Assembly (NCBI GenBank): GCA_905233245.1
Contig: CAJODK010000014.1
Span: 1-64,000, forward strand
DNA length: 64,000 bases
DNA from: an uncultured Prevotella sp.
GTDB lineage: Bacteria; Bacteroidota; Bacteroidia; Bacteroidales; Bacteroidaceae
Direction: 5' to 3'
Each line of letters starts with the position of its first letter. Within the stretch, counting starts at the first letter, position 1. Of the stretch, positions 25,206 through 35,000 are shown in pieces. Position numbers and translations under genes: made by a program. The notes below the pieces were generated by a model. It was not told where the DNA came from, made no database searches, and saw only the letters and a program-made list of their open reading frames with translations.

Positions 25206-25233
25206 GAAAAGGAGCGAAAAATCTTCGCTCCTT
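25205..25233. terminator. hairpin AAAGGAGCGAA / TTCGCTCCTTT
   Basis: 11-bp inverted repeat with a short loop of A/T, T-rich on both flanks; overlaps the upstream edge of the small-RNA promoter. A half-copy without the second arm lies at 26526. Confidence 0.65.
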
Positions 25234-25338
25234 TGTATGAAATGCCTCTCTCAGCGTACGAAATTGTAGGGTGAACAAATCTATTTTCTTTTGAATCTTA
25301 CTACCAAATTAGACAAATGAAAATTTCTACTTGCCCTA

Positions 25339-25391
25339 GCTTAGTAATAGACTTTTGTTGCTAAGTGATAGACTTTTATTGCTAAGTAATG
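25339..25391. repeat. 21-bp tandem array with GCTAAGT core (2.5 units)
   Basis: Two full 21-nt units (GCTTAGTAATAGACTTTT.., GCTAAGTGATAGACTTTT..) and a partial third. Same period and core as 22037-22120 and 47133-47195. Confidence 0.85.
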
Positions 25392-25413
25392 TCGGATTGA
25401 CACTCTTCAACTC

Positions 25414-25562
25414 ATTTTACCCTCACTTACTCACCTGTTGGCTTCTATCCCGCGTAGTTACTGGGCTCAGCCAGGTGGGGGGTAAACTATTTCTCCCCCA
25501 CTCGCTTCAGCCCAGTATTCATGCGGGTTGCAGACGAGCAAGTGAGTAATTGGGGGTAAAAT
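25414..25562. repeat. large imperfect foldback (about 149 nt) with dispersed repeat copy 2
   Basis: Outer arms ATTTTACCC..ACTTACTCAC and GTGAGTAATT..GGGTAAAAT, middle arms CCCGC..ACTGGGCT / AGCCCAGT..GCGGG, inner GGGGG/CCCCC. Residues 25494-25538 repeat the sequence at 22204-22248. Lies just downstream of the toxin-antitoxin genes. No ORF in it is credible. Confidence 0.75.
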
Positions 25563-25597
25563 GCAAAAAGTAGTAATGTCAAAGGTCAAAGGTAAAG

Positions 25598-26215
25598 CTA
25601 AACGCCCTGCATTGCTATTTCTGTGAGGGCTGTTTTTATTTGCTCTTCCGTTGGTGGATTATCTATCAGGTATTCCACTTCTTCTGTATAATCGATGTCT
25701 TCGAAGAAGCATAGTTGAGAACGAAACATCTTTTCTGAATACAATTGTCCGAAAATCTTTTGGGCTTCTTGTGATATTTCCTCTATATTAAAGTGATGAG
25801 TGAGAAGGAAATAGAGGTCAACGTAATCTTTCCATTTCGAACGCCTTCCTAAAGCATATGCCTTCATCGCTGCCAACTGCAACAGGGATGGCATACGGAA
25901 AATGTTCTCAAATCTCTCGCTAGGCTCTATTGGAAATGGATACTCGAAGAATGTGACCTTTACATCATTGATGATAAGATTCATCTGATCTTCCACTCTG
26001 CGCGTTACTACATAGCTATATGGAGATTTCTCAAGTTTGTCTAAGTTGCGTTTGTGATTTATATATGTTGGCTTAAACATATCGAAGTCTATAGAACGAC
26101 GATGACCGATATGCATAGCTATAGCTGTCCCACCGACAAGGTAATACTCCCTTTTGAATTGTGACATTATAGGGAGCAATTCCTGTTGTTTCTTATTTAG
26201 TATTTCGCTATGCAT
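25598..26215 (-). CDS. AbiEii/DUF1814-type nucleotidyltransferase toxin
   Basis: 205 residues. LVGGTAIAMHIGHRRSIDFDMF (about 26-47) carries the GG and D-x-D motifs of the AbiEii/MenT nucleotidyltransferase fold; LAAMKAYALGRRSKWKDYVDLYFL is the second conserved block with the K-D pair. Such proteins are toxins of type IV-like toxin-antitoxin and phage-exclusion systems, modifying tRNA or other substrates with nucleotides. The ATG overlaps the end of the upstream partner by 8 nt, so the pair is coupled. Role in phage defence is inferred. Confidence 0.85.
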   Translation of the reverse strand: MHSEILNKKQQELLPIMSQFKREYYLVGGTAIAMHIGHRRSIDFDMFKPTYINHKRNLDKLEKSPYSYVVTRRVEDQMNLIINDVKVTFFEYPFPIEPSERFENIFRMPSLLQLAAMKAYALGRRSKWKDYVDLYFLLTHHFNIEEISQEAQKIFGQLYSEKMFRSQLCFFEDIDYTEEVEYLIDNPPTEEQIKTALTEIAMQGV

Positions 26216-26468
26216 ACTTCTTTAATACCAGTGAGAAGAAGTGGTATATCTCAGGGTAGTAATTTAGTTTCTGTCTGCCATTGGCAGAAAAGAATATCTC
26301 CGCTACCCGCTTACCTCCGAGTGTGTCAACCAACTCTCTGTAATCGTCAAGCGTGCCATCATTGAGTATGCGCTCCACCAACAGGGCATCACTGATGTCC
26401 TGCTTCTTGGCTTCTGGAGTGTACCAGAAGAGGTTCTTGTGCTTCTCTATAATCTGCTGACGTGACAT
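26208..26468 (-). CDS. probable antitoxin partner of the AbiEii-type toxin
   Basis: 86 residues, helical, beginning MSRQQIIEKHKNLFWYTPEAKK with ERILNDGTLDDYRELVDTLG in the middle. This type of small protein (resembling what is annotated DUF6922) regularly precedes AbiEii-like genes in Bacteroidetes. It is first in the operon, overlaps the toxin by 8 nt and has a consensus promoter. Antitoxin function is inferred from position and size. Confidence 0.7.
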   Translation of the reverse strand: MSRQQIIEKHKNLFWYTPEAKKQDISDALLVERILNDGTLDDYRELVDTLGGKRVAEIFFSANGRQKLNYYPEIYHFFSLVLKKYA

Positions 26469-26494
26469 ATTCGGATACTATATTATCTACACGG

Positions 26495-26525
26495 CAAAGG
26501 TACTAAATATTTCTGAAACCAACAA
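26495..26525 (-). promoter_or_regulatory. toxin-antitoxin promoter
   Basis: TTG (26523-26525) - 20 nt - TACCTTTG (26495-26502), minus strand. Upstream sequence AACAAGAAAAAGGAGCG duplicates the region upstream of the small-RNA promoter. Confidence 0.8.
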
Positions 26526-26542
26526 GAAAAAGGAGCGAAAAA

Positions 26543-27895
26543 TCACAGATTGATGGCCTGCATGAGTTTGACGGCATCGACGTACTGGGCGATGCCCTCG
26601 GCTACCTTCTTGGCGTCACGCATGGCATGGACTACGGTGGCCTGGCGGCCTACGACGTCACCGCCTGCGAAGATGCCCTTGCGGGTGGTCATGCCATAGG
26701 GGACTTCTCGGGTGACGAGGTATTTGTGTTCGTCGTTCTCGAGTCCCTCGGTGGTGCGTACTATCTTGGTGTGGGGCGTGGCACCGATTGCCATGATGAT
26801 ATTGTCGGCAGGGAGGGTCTGGATGACGGGCTCCTTGTCGGGCTCACGGGTTTCGAGCACTATCTCCCGGATGTCAAGTTGGTCATCGACGTGTATCTCC
26901 TTGATGGCGCTCCACCAGTTGAAGTGGACGCCCTCGGCGAGGGCATCTTCATACTCTGCATGGAGGGCTGCCATGGTGTCTATGCCTTTGTGATAGATGA
27001 CTTCTACCGACGAGGCTCCTATGCGGAGCGACGAACGGGAGGCGTCCATGGCGGTGTTGCCGCAACCGATAATCCATACCTTGGCGCCTTCATCGACGGG
27101 TATCTCATTGCGCGCCATGAATCCCTCGGAGATGAGTTCGATGCGACGCAGATAGTGGGTGGCGAGGCGGATGCGCCTGAGGTCGGCGCAGTGGAGGTCG
27201 TCACGGAGTTTGCCGTTCTGATAGATGGGTATCTCGAGGGACTTGGGTTTGCTGGTGCCTGTACCGATGAAGATTGCATCGAAGCCCTGTGCGAAGAGGT
27301 CATCGACGGTGGTGTCAACGCCGATGTGGTAGCCACGATGGATGATGACGCCCATCTTCTCGATATGGCGTATCTCGCGTGCCACGACTTCCTTGGGCAG
27401 GCGGTATTCGGGGATGCCGTAGCGCAGCATGCCGCCGCACTGATTCTCCATCTCGAAGACCTCCACGGCGAAGCCCATCCTGCTGAGGTCACCAGCTACG
27501 GTGATGCCCGCTGGTCCTGCTCCGATGACGGCCACCTTGCCGCGTGTCTTCTCCGTGATGTCCTCGTGAGTGAGGCCGTTCTCGGAGTCGAAGTCGGCGA
27601 TGAAGCGCTCCAGTTTGCCGATGCTGACGGGACGGTCTTTCTTGCCCAGGACGCAGGAGCCCTCGCACTGTTTCTCATGTCCGCAGACACGGCCGCAGAC
27701 GGCAGGCAGATTGCTCTTGGCGCGTATGATAGAGATGGCGTTACCGAGGTTGCCCTTCCTGAGTTCGTGTATCCAGTCGGGGATATCGTTCTCTATGGGG
27801 CATCCTTTCTTACACTGTGGCACTTTGCAGTGCAGGCATCGCTGTGCTTCCTGTATGGCTTCCGCCATGGTGAAGCGGTCGTGAATTTCGTTCAT
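26543..27895 (-). CDS. GltD-like NAD(P)-dependent oxidoreductase (glutamate synthase small-subunit family)
   Basis: 450 residues: N-terminal iron-sulfur region with CLHCKVPQCKKGCP (about 19-32) and CGRVCGHEKQCEGSCVLG, FAD-binding GAGPAGITVAGDL, and NAD(P)-binding GCGNTAMDASR; C-terminal IFAGGDVVGRQATVVHAM. Known relatives are the glutamate synthase beta subunit and the NfnB/SudA flavin transhydrogenase subunit; neither a GltB nor an NfnA partner is adjacent, so the electron partner is undetermined. Last gene of an operon with an AsmA-like protein and an esterase; its ATG overlaps the esterase stop by 4 nt. Confidence 0.88.
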   Translation of the reverse strand: MNEIHDRFTMAEAIQEAQRCLHCKVPQCKKGCPIENDIPDWIHELRKGNLGNAISIIRAKSNLPAVCGRVCGHEKQCEGSCVLGKKDRPVSIGKLERFIADFDSENGLTHEDITEKTRGKVAVIGAGPAGITVAGDLSRMGFAVEVFEMENQCGGMLRYGIPEYRLPKEVVAREIRHIEKMGVIIHRGYHIGVDTTVDDLFAQGFDAIFIGTGTSKPKSLEIPIYQNGKLRDDLHCADLRRIRLATHYLRRIELISEGFMARNEIPVDEGAKVWIIGCGNTAMDASRSSLRIGASSVEVIYHKGIDTMAALHAEYEDALAEGVHFNWWSAIKEIHVDDQLDIREIVLETREPDKEPVIQTLPADNIIMAIGATPHTKIVRTTEGLENDEHKYLVTREVPYGMTTRKGIFAGGDVVGRQATVVHAMRDAKKVAEGIAQYVDAVKLMQAINL

Positions 27896-29223
27896 ATTTT
27901 TTTACTTTTAATCCAAACTTCATGCTCACGCTCCATCTGCTCACTGGTCCAGTGCTCGTTGACGGGAGTGATGACGGACTGCTTGGGACAGGTGAGGACG
28001 TTCCATGCAGCATAACTGGTGGTAGGAGGACAGGTGGGGTCGTTGTAGCCCCAGGTCATGCGCACGGGGCACTTGACGAGGCGACAGAAATTGATGACGT
28101 CGTAGTAGCGGAGCATATCGATGACCTCGGGAGTGAGTTCCGAAGTCTTGAAATGGGGATAGCCTCCCGTGCGTCCCTTCTCTGCATAGCCTGCCATATC
28201 GGTGAGGGCAGGATGATTGACACAGCAGGCGGTGACGCGAGGGTCGAGGGCAGCGGTGATGAGTGCCAGTGCTCCTCCCTGCGAACCGCCCTGCACGGCG
28301 AGGTTCTTACCGTCCCATTCGGGCAGCGAACAGAGGAAGTCCATCCATCGCACCATACCTGCATAGACGTGGCGCATGTAGTAGGCATCACGATTGCCGA
28401 GACGGTTCTTGAAATAACTGTTGTCGCTGGAGTGGAACGCCCTGGAGATTTCAGAGAATGTCTCTGGGGAGAGGCGCGGGTCTAGACCGTGTATCTCTGC
28501 CTCAAGGCGTATAAAACCGTCCTCTGCGTAGTACTTATGGCGCAGGGGTTCCTTGATGGTCTTCACACCAGCTCCTGGAGGGCAGAAGCAGGCGGGCAAA
28601 CCTCTCCCCCCGCCCTCTCCCGTAGAGAGGGAGCTCTTGGGCATTGTCAAGTAACCGTACATCGAGTGGGACTTGTCTATCTGCAGGCGGATTAGCCAGC
28701 AGTCTATCTTGTCGGTGCACAGTTCCTTAGCCAGTTCGCGGGTGTATTGCAGGGGTGTCTGGCGCATCTCGTCGATGGTCTTCTGCCAGAAGTCCGTGAA
28801 GTCACCGGGCATCTGCGTGTAGGGTTGTATCTTGTCAGCATCGAAACCCACCTTGATATGGTGCTGAGTCGTCTTGCCATTGACGGTGGCAGTGAGGGAA
28901 AGGTCGATGAAACCGGGCTTTTTCATCGTTCCCATGTTGATGACAGCCTTACCATTTCGGAGCGTCACGGTGCCCTTCTTGTAAGCAGGCAGCATATCCT
29001 GCGATATCTCGTAGGAAACCTTGGCATCCTGAGGCACGCCATACTCCATCAGCGAGACCTCTACCCTAGCCTCTTCACCGCTCTTGTAGAGCCAGTCGCT
29101 GTGGTCGGGGGTGGTGACCCAGAGGAAGTCACTGCGGTAGGGGTTATTCTCTGTTCTTGCTGATGATGGCAATATCAGCAAGAACGAAACGCAAGCCATG
29201 CTTGCTACGAATAATCTTTTCAT
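27892..29223 (-). CDS. acetyl xylan esterase / CE7-like exported hydrolase
   Basis: 443 residues with a signal peptide (MKRLFVASMACVSFLLILPSSA), an N-terminal beta domain (about 35-130) and a C-terminal alpha/beta hydrolase of the acetyl xylan esterase family. The nucleophile elbow is GGSQGGALAL; downstream VTACCVNHPALTDMAGY and a C-terminal VNEHW supply the other expected positions. Probably removes acetyl groups from plant polysaccharides or sugars in the periplasm. Residues about 197-207 (STGEGGGRGLP) are encoded by a GC-rich palindromic repeat in frame. Both ends overlap neighbours by 4 nt. Confidence 0.87.
   Translation of the reverse strand: MKRLFVASMACVSFLLILPSSARTENNPYRSDFLWVTTPDHSDWLYKSGEEARVEVSLMEYGVPQDAKVSYEISQDMLPAYKKGTVTLRNGKAVINMGTMKKPGFIDLSLTATVNGKTTQHHIKVGFDADKIQPYTQMPGDFTDFWQKTIDEMRQTPLQYTRELAKELCTDKIDCWLIRLQIDKSHSMYGYLTMPKSSLSTGEGGGRGLPACFCPPGAGVKTIKEPLRHKYYAEDGFIRLEAEIHGLDPRLSPETFSEISRAFHSSDNSYFKNRLGNRDAYYMRHVYAGMVRWMDFLCSLPEWDGKNLAVQGGSQGGALALITAALDPRVTACCVNHPALTDMAGYAEKGRTGGYPHFKTSELTPEVIDMLRYYDVINFCRLVKCPVRMTWGYNDPTCPPTTSYAAWNVLTCPKQSVITPVNEHWTSEQMEREHEVWIKSKKI
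28598..28633. repeat. GC-rich palindromic repeat inside the esterase gene
   Basis: AAACCTCTCCCC arm and CCCTCTC-ccgta-GAGAGGG hairpin; same order of parts as the other copies. Confidence 0.85.
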
Positions 29224-31295
29224 ATAAACCAGAATTTTTTCTTTTTCTTCTTTGTAGTATCATTCTTGGCAGCCTCTTTCTCTGCTGCTTTCCTGGCTGC
29301 CTTCTCAGCCTTGCGGGCTTCCTTCTCCGCCTTCTTGGCTTCCTTGGCTGCCAGTTTCTCGGTTCTCAGGGCAGACTTCTGCTTGGCTTTTTCTTTTTCT
29401 TCCTCAGTCCATTCGCGAGGGTCTTTCTTGTCGTGTTTGGTAAAGTAGGTCTTATAGGTATAGTACTGTTCTTTGTCAGTCTGGTGGTACAGGAAATCCA
29501 TGCCGATATTGAACAGTTTCTTTATCCACATAGCGGTGCCGGAAGCAGTGGAACCGTCACTGCCGAATCCTATATAAGCCTTGTGGATGATGAGTTTATT
29601 ATTGAGCAGATTTGCCTCGGTGATAGTTGCCTCCACGTTGCCGATTGGCAGTTTGCCGCGATTGAGGCGCAGAGCTTTCTGTGTCTTCTTGCCCGTGATG
29701 TCAAACTTGTATTTTGCCGTGAAGCTGGCAGTGCTTATCTCCTTGACCTCCATCACCTCGCCAAACTTGAAGTTCTTGGTGCTCATCGTACCCTGCATGG
29801 TGCGTAGGTAGCGCGTGCGTCCATCCACGATGCCTCCTGGTGTGCCGTGTATATTGAAGTCAAAGCGCAGATTGCCGAACTTGGAGCGTACCGTACCATG
29901 AAAATCCTGATCAGTCTTATAGATATTCATGTAGCCGTCATAGTCTATATCGCCGAGTTTGCGCATCTGGTCCTGCATCTTCAGGTTGGTCGTTTTGGCG
30001 AAATGCCCTACGAGCTGTTCCTTGATGCCGCCATGCGCCTTCAGATGTATTTTGCGGAAGTGGAACTTGAATTTCTTCTTGACCGTGATATCCTTCATCA
30101 CGCCCTCAGCACGGAGGTCAAGACGCTTTTTCGACTCATCGGTGATACGGATATTGCGCATGTTGAGATTGTCCAGTTCGCCATCAAAGTTAGCCGTGAC
30201 CAGCAGTGGCGTAGTGAAATTCTGCAATGGCGGCACCCTGTAGCGCGCAAAGTCCCTACAAATCACTCTCGCTGAGAGCGACGAGGGAGAGAACGCCAGC
30301 CTAGGTTTCATCACCATCTTTCCAGGCACCTTCTGGCTTGGCGCCTGTCTGAAGGTTATCTTCATCGGCACCTTCGGAACATTCACCGTAGTGCTTCCCG
30401 TCCTGACATTCAACTCCTTCACCTCTGCCTCGATAGGCTGAGAGAAGTCAAACTTCACCTTCTTGCCCTCCTCCTTGAATGGTATGGAAGAGAAATTCAC
30501 GTCATCGATGGTGAAGCTCCATCCCTGGAAGGTACCACTGAGATTCTCTATCTCGCTCTTCAGGCTGGTCTCGCTTCCCAGCGCCAGATCCAGCATATCG
30601 AATGCCACAACAGTCTGTGAATGCTCTTCGCGAGCCTTGAGCTTCTTTACCGTGATATTCTCAGGCAGGTCATCGCCCAGATGTCCGCTGATTCTCACAT
30701 TGTCAAGGACGACGCTGAGGTGATTGGTATCCAACTGCTTCTTGCCATCAAACTTATACAGTTTATGGGGCAGCGACCTGACATCCCACTTGAAGGATGT
30801 CCTCTGCAGACTCAGCAGCTTAAGGTCAAGAGCCAGAGGGGTCTGCTTAGTTTGGTCGTCTGGTTGTTTAGACGTTTTGGATGACTTGCTGAGTTCCTTT
30901 ATGACATCGAGAGCAAACTGGTAGTTGGCGGCTGTATCGGGGCGCTCCTTGTAGAACACGCCCTTGGCACCATGCAGATATATGCGCTCTATCTCCACCT
31001 TACGCTCAAATATCCTCGTCAGGTCCACCATAGCCTCCAGCGTGTCCACCGTCAGCATGGTGACGTCCTGACGGTCATCCACCTCCAGTCCGTAGAGAGC
31101 TACGCCACCCTTACTGAAACTGACGGCTATCTTATCCACTTTCACACGAGTGCCAAGGGTCTCCTGCAACATCTCCACACCCTTACCGTAAAGCCACTGC
31201 TGCACCTTGTCAGTAGATAATAAGTAGATACCACCGCCCAAAAGTAGGAGCAGCACCAGGAAAAATGCGCCTATAATCTTCAATAGTGTTTTCAT
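29220..31295 (-). CDS. AsmA-like inner-membrane protein
   Basis: 691 residues from ATG 31295: one N-terminal membrane helix (LLKIIGAFFLVLLLLLGGGIYLL), then a long beta-rich periplasmic region with TRVKVDKIAVSFSKGGVALYGLEV, typical of the AsmA/DUF748 bridge-like lipid-transport families. The C-terminus is an unusual highly charged tail of about 55 residues dominated by Lys, Ala and Glu (e.g. EKEARKAEKAARKAAEKE), ending KKKKKKFWFI. A SKTSKQPDDQTKQT segment near residue 145 comes from a short 8-nt repeat in frame. The track start at 31517 would run through the promoter and is rejected. First gene of a three-gene overlapping operon. Confidence 0.8.
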   Translation of the reverse strand: MKTLLKIIGAFFLVLLLLLGGGIYLLSTDKVQQWLYGKGVEMLQETLGTRVKVDKIAVSFSKGGVALYGLEVDDRQDVTMLTVDTLEAMVDLTRIFERKVEIERIYLHGAKGVFYKERPDTAANYQFALDVIKELSKSSKTSKQPDDQTKQTPLALDLKLLSLQRTSFKWDVRSLPHKLYKFDGKKQLDTNHLSVVLDNVRISGHLGDDLPENITVKKLKAREEHSQTVVAFDMLDLALGSETSLKSEIENLSGTFQGWSFTIDDVNFSSIPFKEEGKKVKFDFSQPIEAEVKELNVRTGSTTVNVPKVPMKITFRQAPSQKVPGKMVMKPRLAFSPSSLSARVICRDFARYRVPPLQNFTTPLLVTANFDGELDNLNMRNIRITDESKKRLDLRAEGVMKDITVKKKFKFHFRKIHLKAHGGIKEQLVGHFAKTTNLKMQDQMRKLGDIDYDGYMNIYKTDQDFHGTVRSKFGNLRFDFNIHGTPGGIVDGRTRYLRTMQGTMSTKNFKFGEVMEVKEISTASFTAKYKFDITGKKTQKALRLNRGKLPIGNVEATITEANLLNNKLIIHKAYIGFGSDGSTASGTAMWIKKLFNIGMDFLYHQTDKEQYYTYKTYFTKHDKKDPREWTEEEKEKAKQKSALRTEKLAAKEAKKAEKEARKAEKAARKAAEKEAAKNDTTKKKKKKFWFI

Positions 31296-31302
31296 ATCAG
31301 TG

Positions 31303-31334
31303 CAAAAGTAAGAAATTATTTGCAAACTACCAAA
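31303..31334 (-). promoter_or_regulatory. promoter of the AsmA-esterase-oxidoreductase operon
   Basis: TTTG (31331-31334) - 20 nt - TACTTTTG (31303-31310), minus strand, 8 nt before the ATG: nearly leaderless. Confidence 0.7.
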
Positions 31335-31395
31335 TAAATGCAATAAAAAAAAATCACGCACGTTAATTATGAGGTATAAAGTACTAACCAGACTT

Positions 31396-31995
31396 ATGAT
31401 AGAATACATAAAAGGCGAACTGACCGACATAACGCCAACGACAGCAGTGATAGAGGCAAACGGCGTGGGGTATATGCTCAATATATCCCTCAACACATAT
31501 AGCGCGATACAGGGCAAGAAGGAAGTGAAACTATACGTTCACGAGGTGCTCATGACAGGCGGGCGCGCCCTCTACGGCTTTGCCAACAAGCAGGAGCGCG
31601 AGCTGTACCGCATGCTCATCACCGTCAGCGGCGTGGGCAGCAATACTGCCAGGATGATACTGAGCGCCATGAGTCCTACCGAACTCATCAACGTCATCTC
31701 CAGTGGCAATGACAAGGCACTGAAAGGCGTGAAGGGCATAGGACTGAAGACGGCTCAGAGAATCATCGTGGACCTGAAGGACAAGACACCAGAGACGGGT
31801 ATCAGTTCACAGTTCACAGTTAACAGTTCACAGTCCACAGAGAATTCAGCAGTACGTTCCGAAGCTTTCGGCGCCCTCACCATGCTGGGCTTTGCTCCCG
31901 CACCTACCAGCAAGGTGGTCAACGAGATACTGCAAGGCAACCCCGACATGTCCGTGGAGCAGGTGGTGAAACTGGCACTGAAGATGATTAAATAA
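31396..31995 (+). CDS. ruvA: Holliday junction branch migration protein RuvA
   Basis: Tetrameric DNA-binding subunit that holds Holliday junctions for RuvB. From ATG 31396 ([11 protein letters not shown], the canonical family start; the track begins 9 codons earlier) 199 residues: OB-fold domain I, helix-hairpin-helix domain II with [16 protein letters not shown] and [21 protein letters not shown], and C-terminal domain III. The flexible linker between II and III ([15 protein letters not shown]) is encoded by a CAGTTCA 7-nt tandem array. sprA follows 17 nt downstream, a conserved Bacteroidetes neighbour. Confidence 0.95.
   Translation: MIEYIKGELTDITPTTAVIEANGVGYMLNISLNTYSAIQGKKEVKLYVHEVLMTGGRALYGFANKQERELYRMLITVSGVGSNTARMILSAMSPTELINVISSGNDKALKGVKGIGLKTAQRIIVDLKDKTPETGISSQFTVNSSQSTENSAVRSEAFGALTMLGFAPAPTSKVVNEILQGNPDMSVEQVVKLALKMIK
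31803..31844. repeat. CAGTTCA heptad array inside ruvA
   Basis: Five to six 7-nt units (CAGTTCA x2, CAGTTAA, CAGTTCA, CAGTCCA, CAGAGAA). Seven-nt units cycle through all three frames so the encoded linker is not a simple peptide repeat. Confidence 0.88.
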
Positions 31996-32021
31996 GAGGT
32001 GATAGGTAAGAGGTGAGAAGG
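31994..32021. repeat. AAGAGGT heptad array between ruvA and sprA
   Basis: Four 7-nt units (AAGAGGT, GATAGGT, AAGAGGT, GAGAAGG) that begin within the ruvA stop and run through the candidate GTG start of sprA, supplying GAGG-like purine-rich sequence. Confidence 0.8.
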
Positions 32022-35000
32022 CAGATAAACATAATGATGATGCTCGTAGCGATGGTGATGATAGCCACCGCTATGACGCCATTAGGTTTATCATTCGGCA
32101 CACCAGTGCTTGACGACCCTCCCACCTCTCTGGAGAAATACCGTCAGCAGATGGCAGAACTGGAACTGGAGACTGACTCCATCCCCGACAGCCTGCTGCA
32201 TCCACGATGGCCCATACAGCGTACCACACCCATAACATACGACGACCTGCAGCAGGGCACGGCTGACCTGCCAAGACCTGAGAACATGAAGCAGGAGGTG
32301 GAGTACAACGACACGCTCAACAAATACGTCATAGGCACCAGAATGGGCAAGACATGGGTATCCGCTCCTATCATGATGGATCAGGGAGAGTACCTGAAAT
32401 GGAGCGAGAAGAAACTCTTCGATGACTACTTCCGCAGCAAGAACAGCGAGATATTCGAGAAGAAGGGCAAGGAGAAGTTTGACTTCACAGACATGCACTT
32501 CGACCTCGGTCCGGCAGAGAAGATATTCGGCCCTGGCGGCATCAGGGTAAAGACACAGGGAACGGCGGAGATACGTCTGGGAGCCACGATGAAGAGCATC
32601 GACAATCCATCACTGCCACTCAGCAACAGAAAGACCACAACGGTGGACTTCGACGAGAAGATTAACGTCAACGTGACGGGTAAGGTGGGTGACAAGATGA
32701 ACTTCAACCTCAACTACAACACCGACGCTACCTTCGACTACGATGCCCAGAACATGAAACTCAAATACGAGGGCAAGGAGGACGAAATCATAAAACTGGT
32801 AGAGGCAGGCAACGTCAGTTTCCCCAGCAACTCATCACTCATCACCGGTGCCTCGTCACTCTTCGGTGTGAGAGCAGACATGCAGTTTGGCAGACTGAAA
32901 CTCCAAACCGTACTGTCACAGAAGAAATCCTCCTCGAAGTCAGTATCATCAAAAGGCGGTGTGCAACTGACGCCATTCGAATTCAACGTAGCCAACTACG
33001 AAGAGAACCGCCACTTCTTCCTCGACAATTACTTCCGCGAGAACTACGACGACTGGATGTCGCGTCTCCCTACCCCAGTGACCTCCGTCACCATCAATCG
33101 TGTGGAGATATGGGTGACCAACAAGAACGGTTCGACTGCCAACACCCGTGACATCGTGGCATTCGCCAATCTGGGCGACATGGGCGTCACTAACGTGCCT
33201 AACAACCACGAGGACCTCCTCTATCAGGACCTGGCAGCAAACCCCGACCTCAGAATACTGGACAATGTCTATGACATCCTCGAGGGACAGAACTACGGCG
33301 GCGTGACGATGCAGGGCGGCAAGACCTACGAGAAGGTGGGCAAGGCACGCCTGCTGACATCATCGGAATACTCGCTGAATACGGCGATGGGTTATGTGAC
33401 ACTCAAATCGAACCTGCAGACCGACCAGGTACTCGCCATAGCATACGAATACACCTCAGGAGGCGTGACATATCAGGTGGGTGAATTCTCCACAGACAAC
33501 ACCTCTACCGAACAGACCATCTTCGTCAAGGCGCTGAAGAATACCGAGGTGTCACCAAGTCAGCCTAACTGGGACCTGATGATGAAAAACGTCTATTATC
33601 TCGCCTCATCCGTCAACAAGGAGAAATTCCGTCTCGACGTAAAGTATCAGGGCGATACAATAGGCACATACACCACCTACATACCAGACCCTACAGTCAA
33701 GAGCATACCTATCATCCGTCTGCAGGGCGCTGACCGTCTGGACAACAACAACCGCACGCATCCTAACGGACAGTTTGACTACGTAGAGGGCTACACCGTG
33801 GCTAACGGACGCGTGTATTTCCCTATGGCGGAACCATTCGGTGAGGGACTGAAGAATGCACTCATATCACACGGCATGGACAGCCAGACGGCTGAGAAAT
33901 ACTCCTACTGCGAACTCTACGACACCACCAAGACAGCTGCCAAGCAGATGGCCGAGAAGAATAAATTCCTCATGACGGGACAGTTTAAGGGTACCTCGGC
34001 AAACGTCATCTCGCTGGGTGCCTACAACGTGCCTCAGGGGAGCGTTGTCGTGACGGCAGGCGGCGTGACTCTCGTGGAGGGCGTGGACTACTCCGTGGAC
34101 TACTCTGCTGGTGAGGTGACAATACTCAATCAGAGCATCATCGACGCTGGTACCAGTGTCAATGTTTCCCTCGAAAGTCAGTCGGACTACACGATGGAGA
34201 GAAAATCGATGTTCGGTGTCAACTGGCAGTATGATTTCTCCAAGGACTTCAATATCAGCGGTACATTCCAGCATCTGCGTGAACAGAGCCTCACCTCGAA
34301 GGTGGCGATGGGCAGCGAACCTGTCAACAACACCCTCGTGGGATTCAACATAAGTTGGAAGAAGGAAAGCCAGTGGCTCACCGACATGCTCAACAAGATA
34401 CCGTTCCTGCATGTCAAGCAACCGTCACAGATACAGTTTACGGGTGAGTTTGCCAAACTATTCTCAAGCATAGCCAGCGGTACTCAGGACAATGCTTCGT
34501 ATGTGGATGACTTCGAGAACTCCACATACAACATCAGCCTCCTCGCCCCTACATCATGGCAGCTCTCCAGTGCTCCGAAAGACCTGCTCACTCCGAGCGA
34601 ATACAACAAGAGCGACCTGCAGTCAGGATATCGACGTGGTAAGCTGGCGTGGTATTTCATCGACAATCTCTTCACCAACCGCTCCTCTTCACTGACTCCG
34701 GCACATATACGCGGCAATGTGGAACTGCTCTCCAATCACTACGTTCGTGAGGTATATGTGAGCGAGGTGTATCCTAATCGTGACCAGAGCACATACAACG
34801 GCGCTACCAACGTGCTGCAGATAATGAATATGGCCTACTACCCCAAAGAGCGCGGACCATACAACTTCAGCACCAACCTCAACAGCGACGGTACGCTCAT
34901 GACTCCGCAGAAATCATGGGGCGGTATGATGCGCAAACTGGATACCACAGACTTTGAGGAGGCTAATATAGAATATGTGGAGTTCTGGATGCTCGACCCA

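Noticed and set aside
25063-25269. 68-aa plus-strand ORF
   Set aside because: Runs antisense through the candidate small RNA and its promoter; more likely a by-product of structured sequence.
25414-25562. Integron attC site
   Set aside because: The foldback lacks the GTTRRRY-type core sites and no integrase or cassette array is near.
26627-28015. 462-aa plus-strand ORF antisense to the GltD-like and esterase genes
   Set aside because: Shadow of strongly supported minus-strand genes with conserved motifs; composition reflects the complement of a GC-rich codon pattern.
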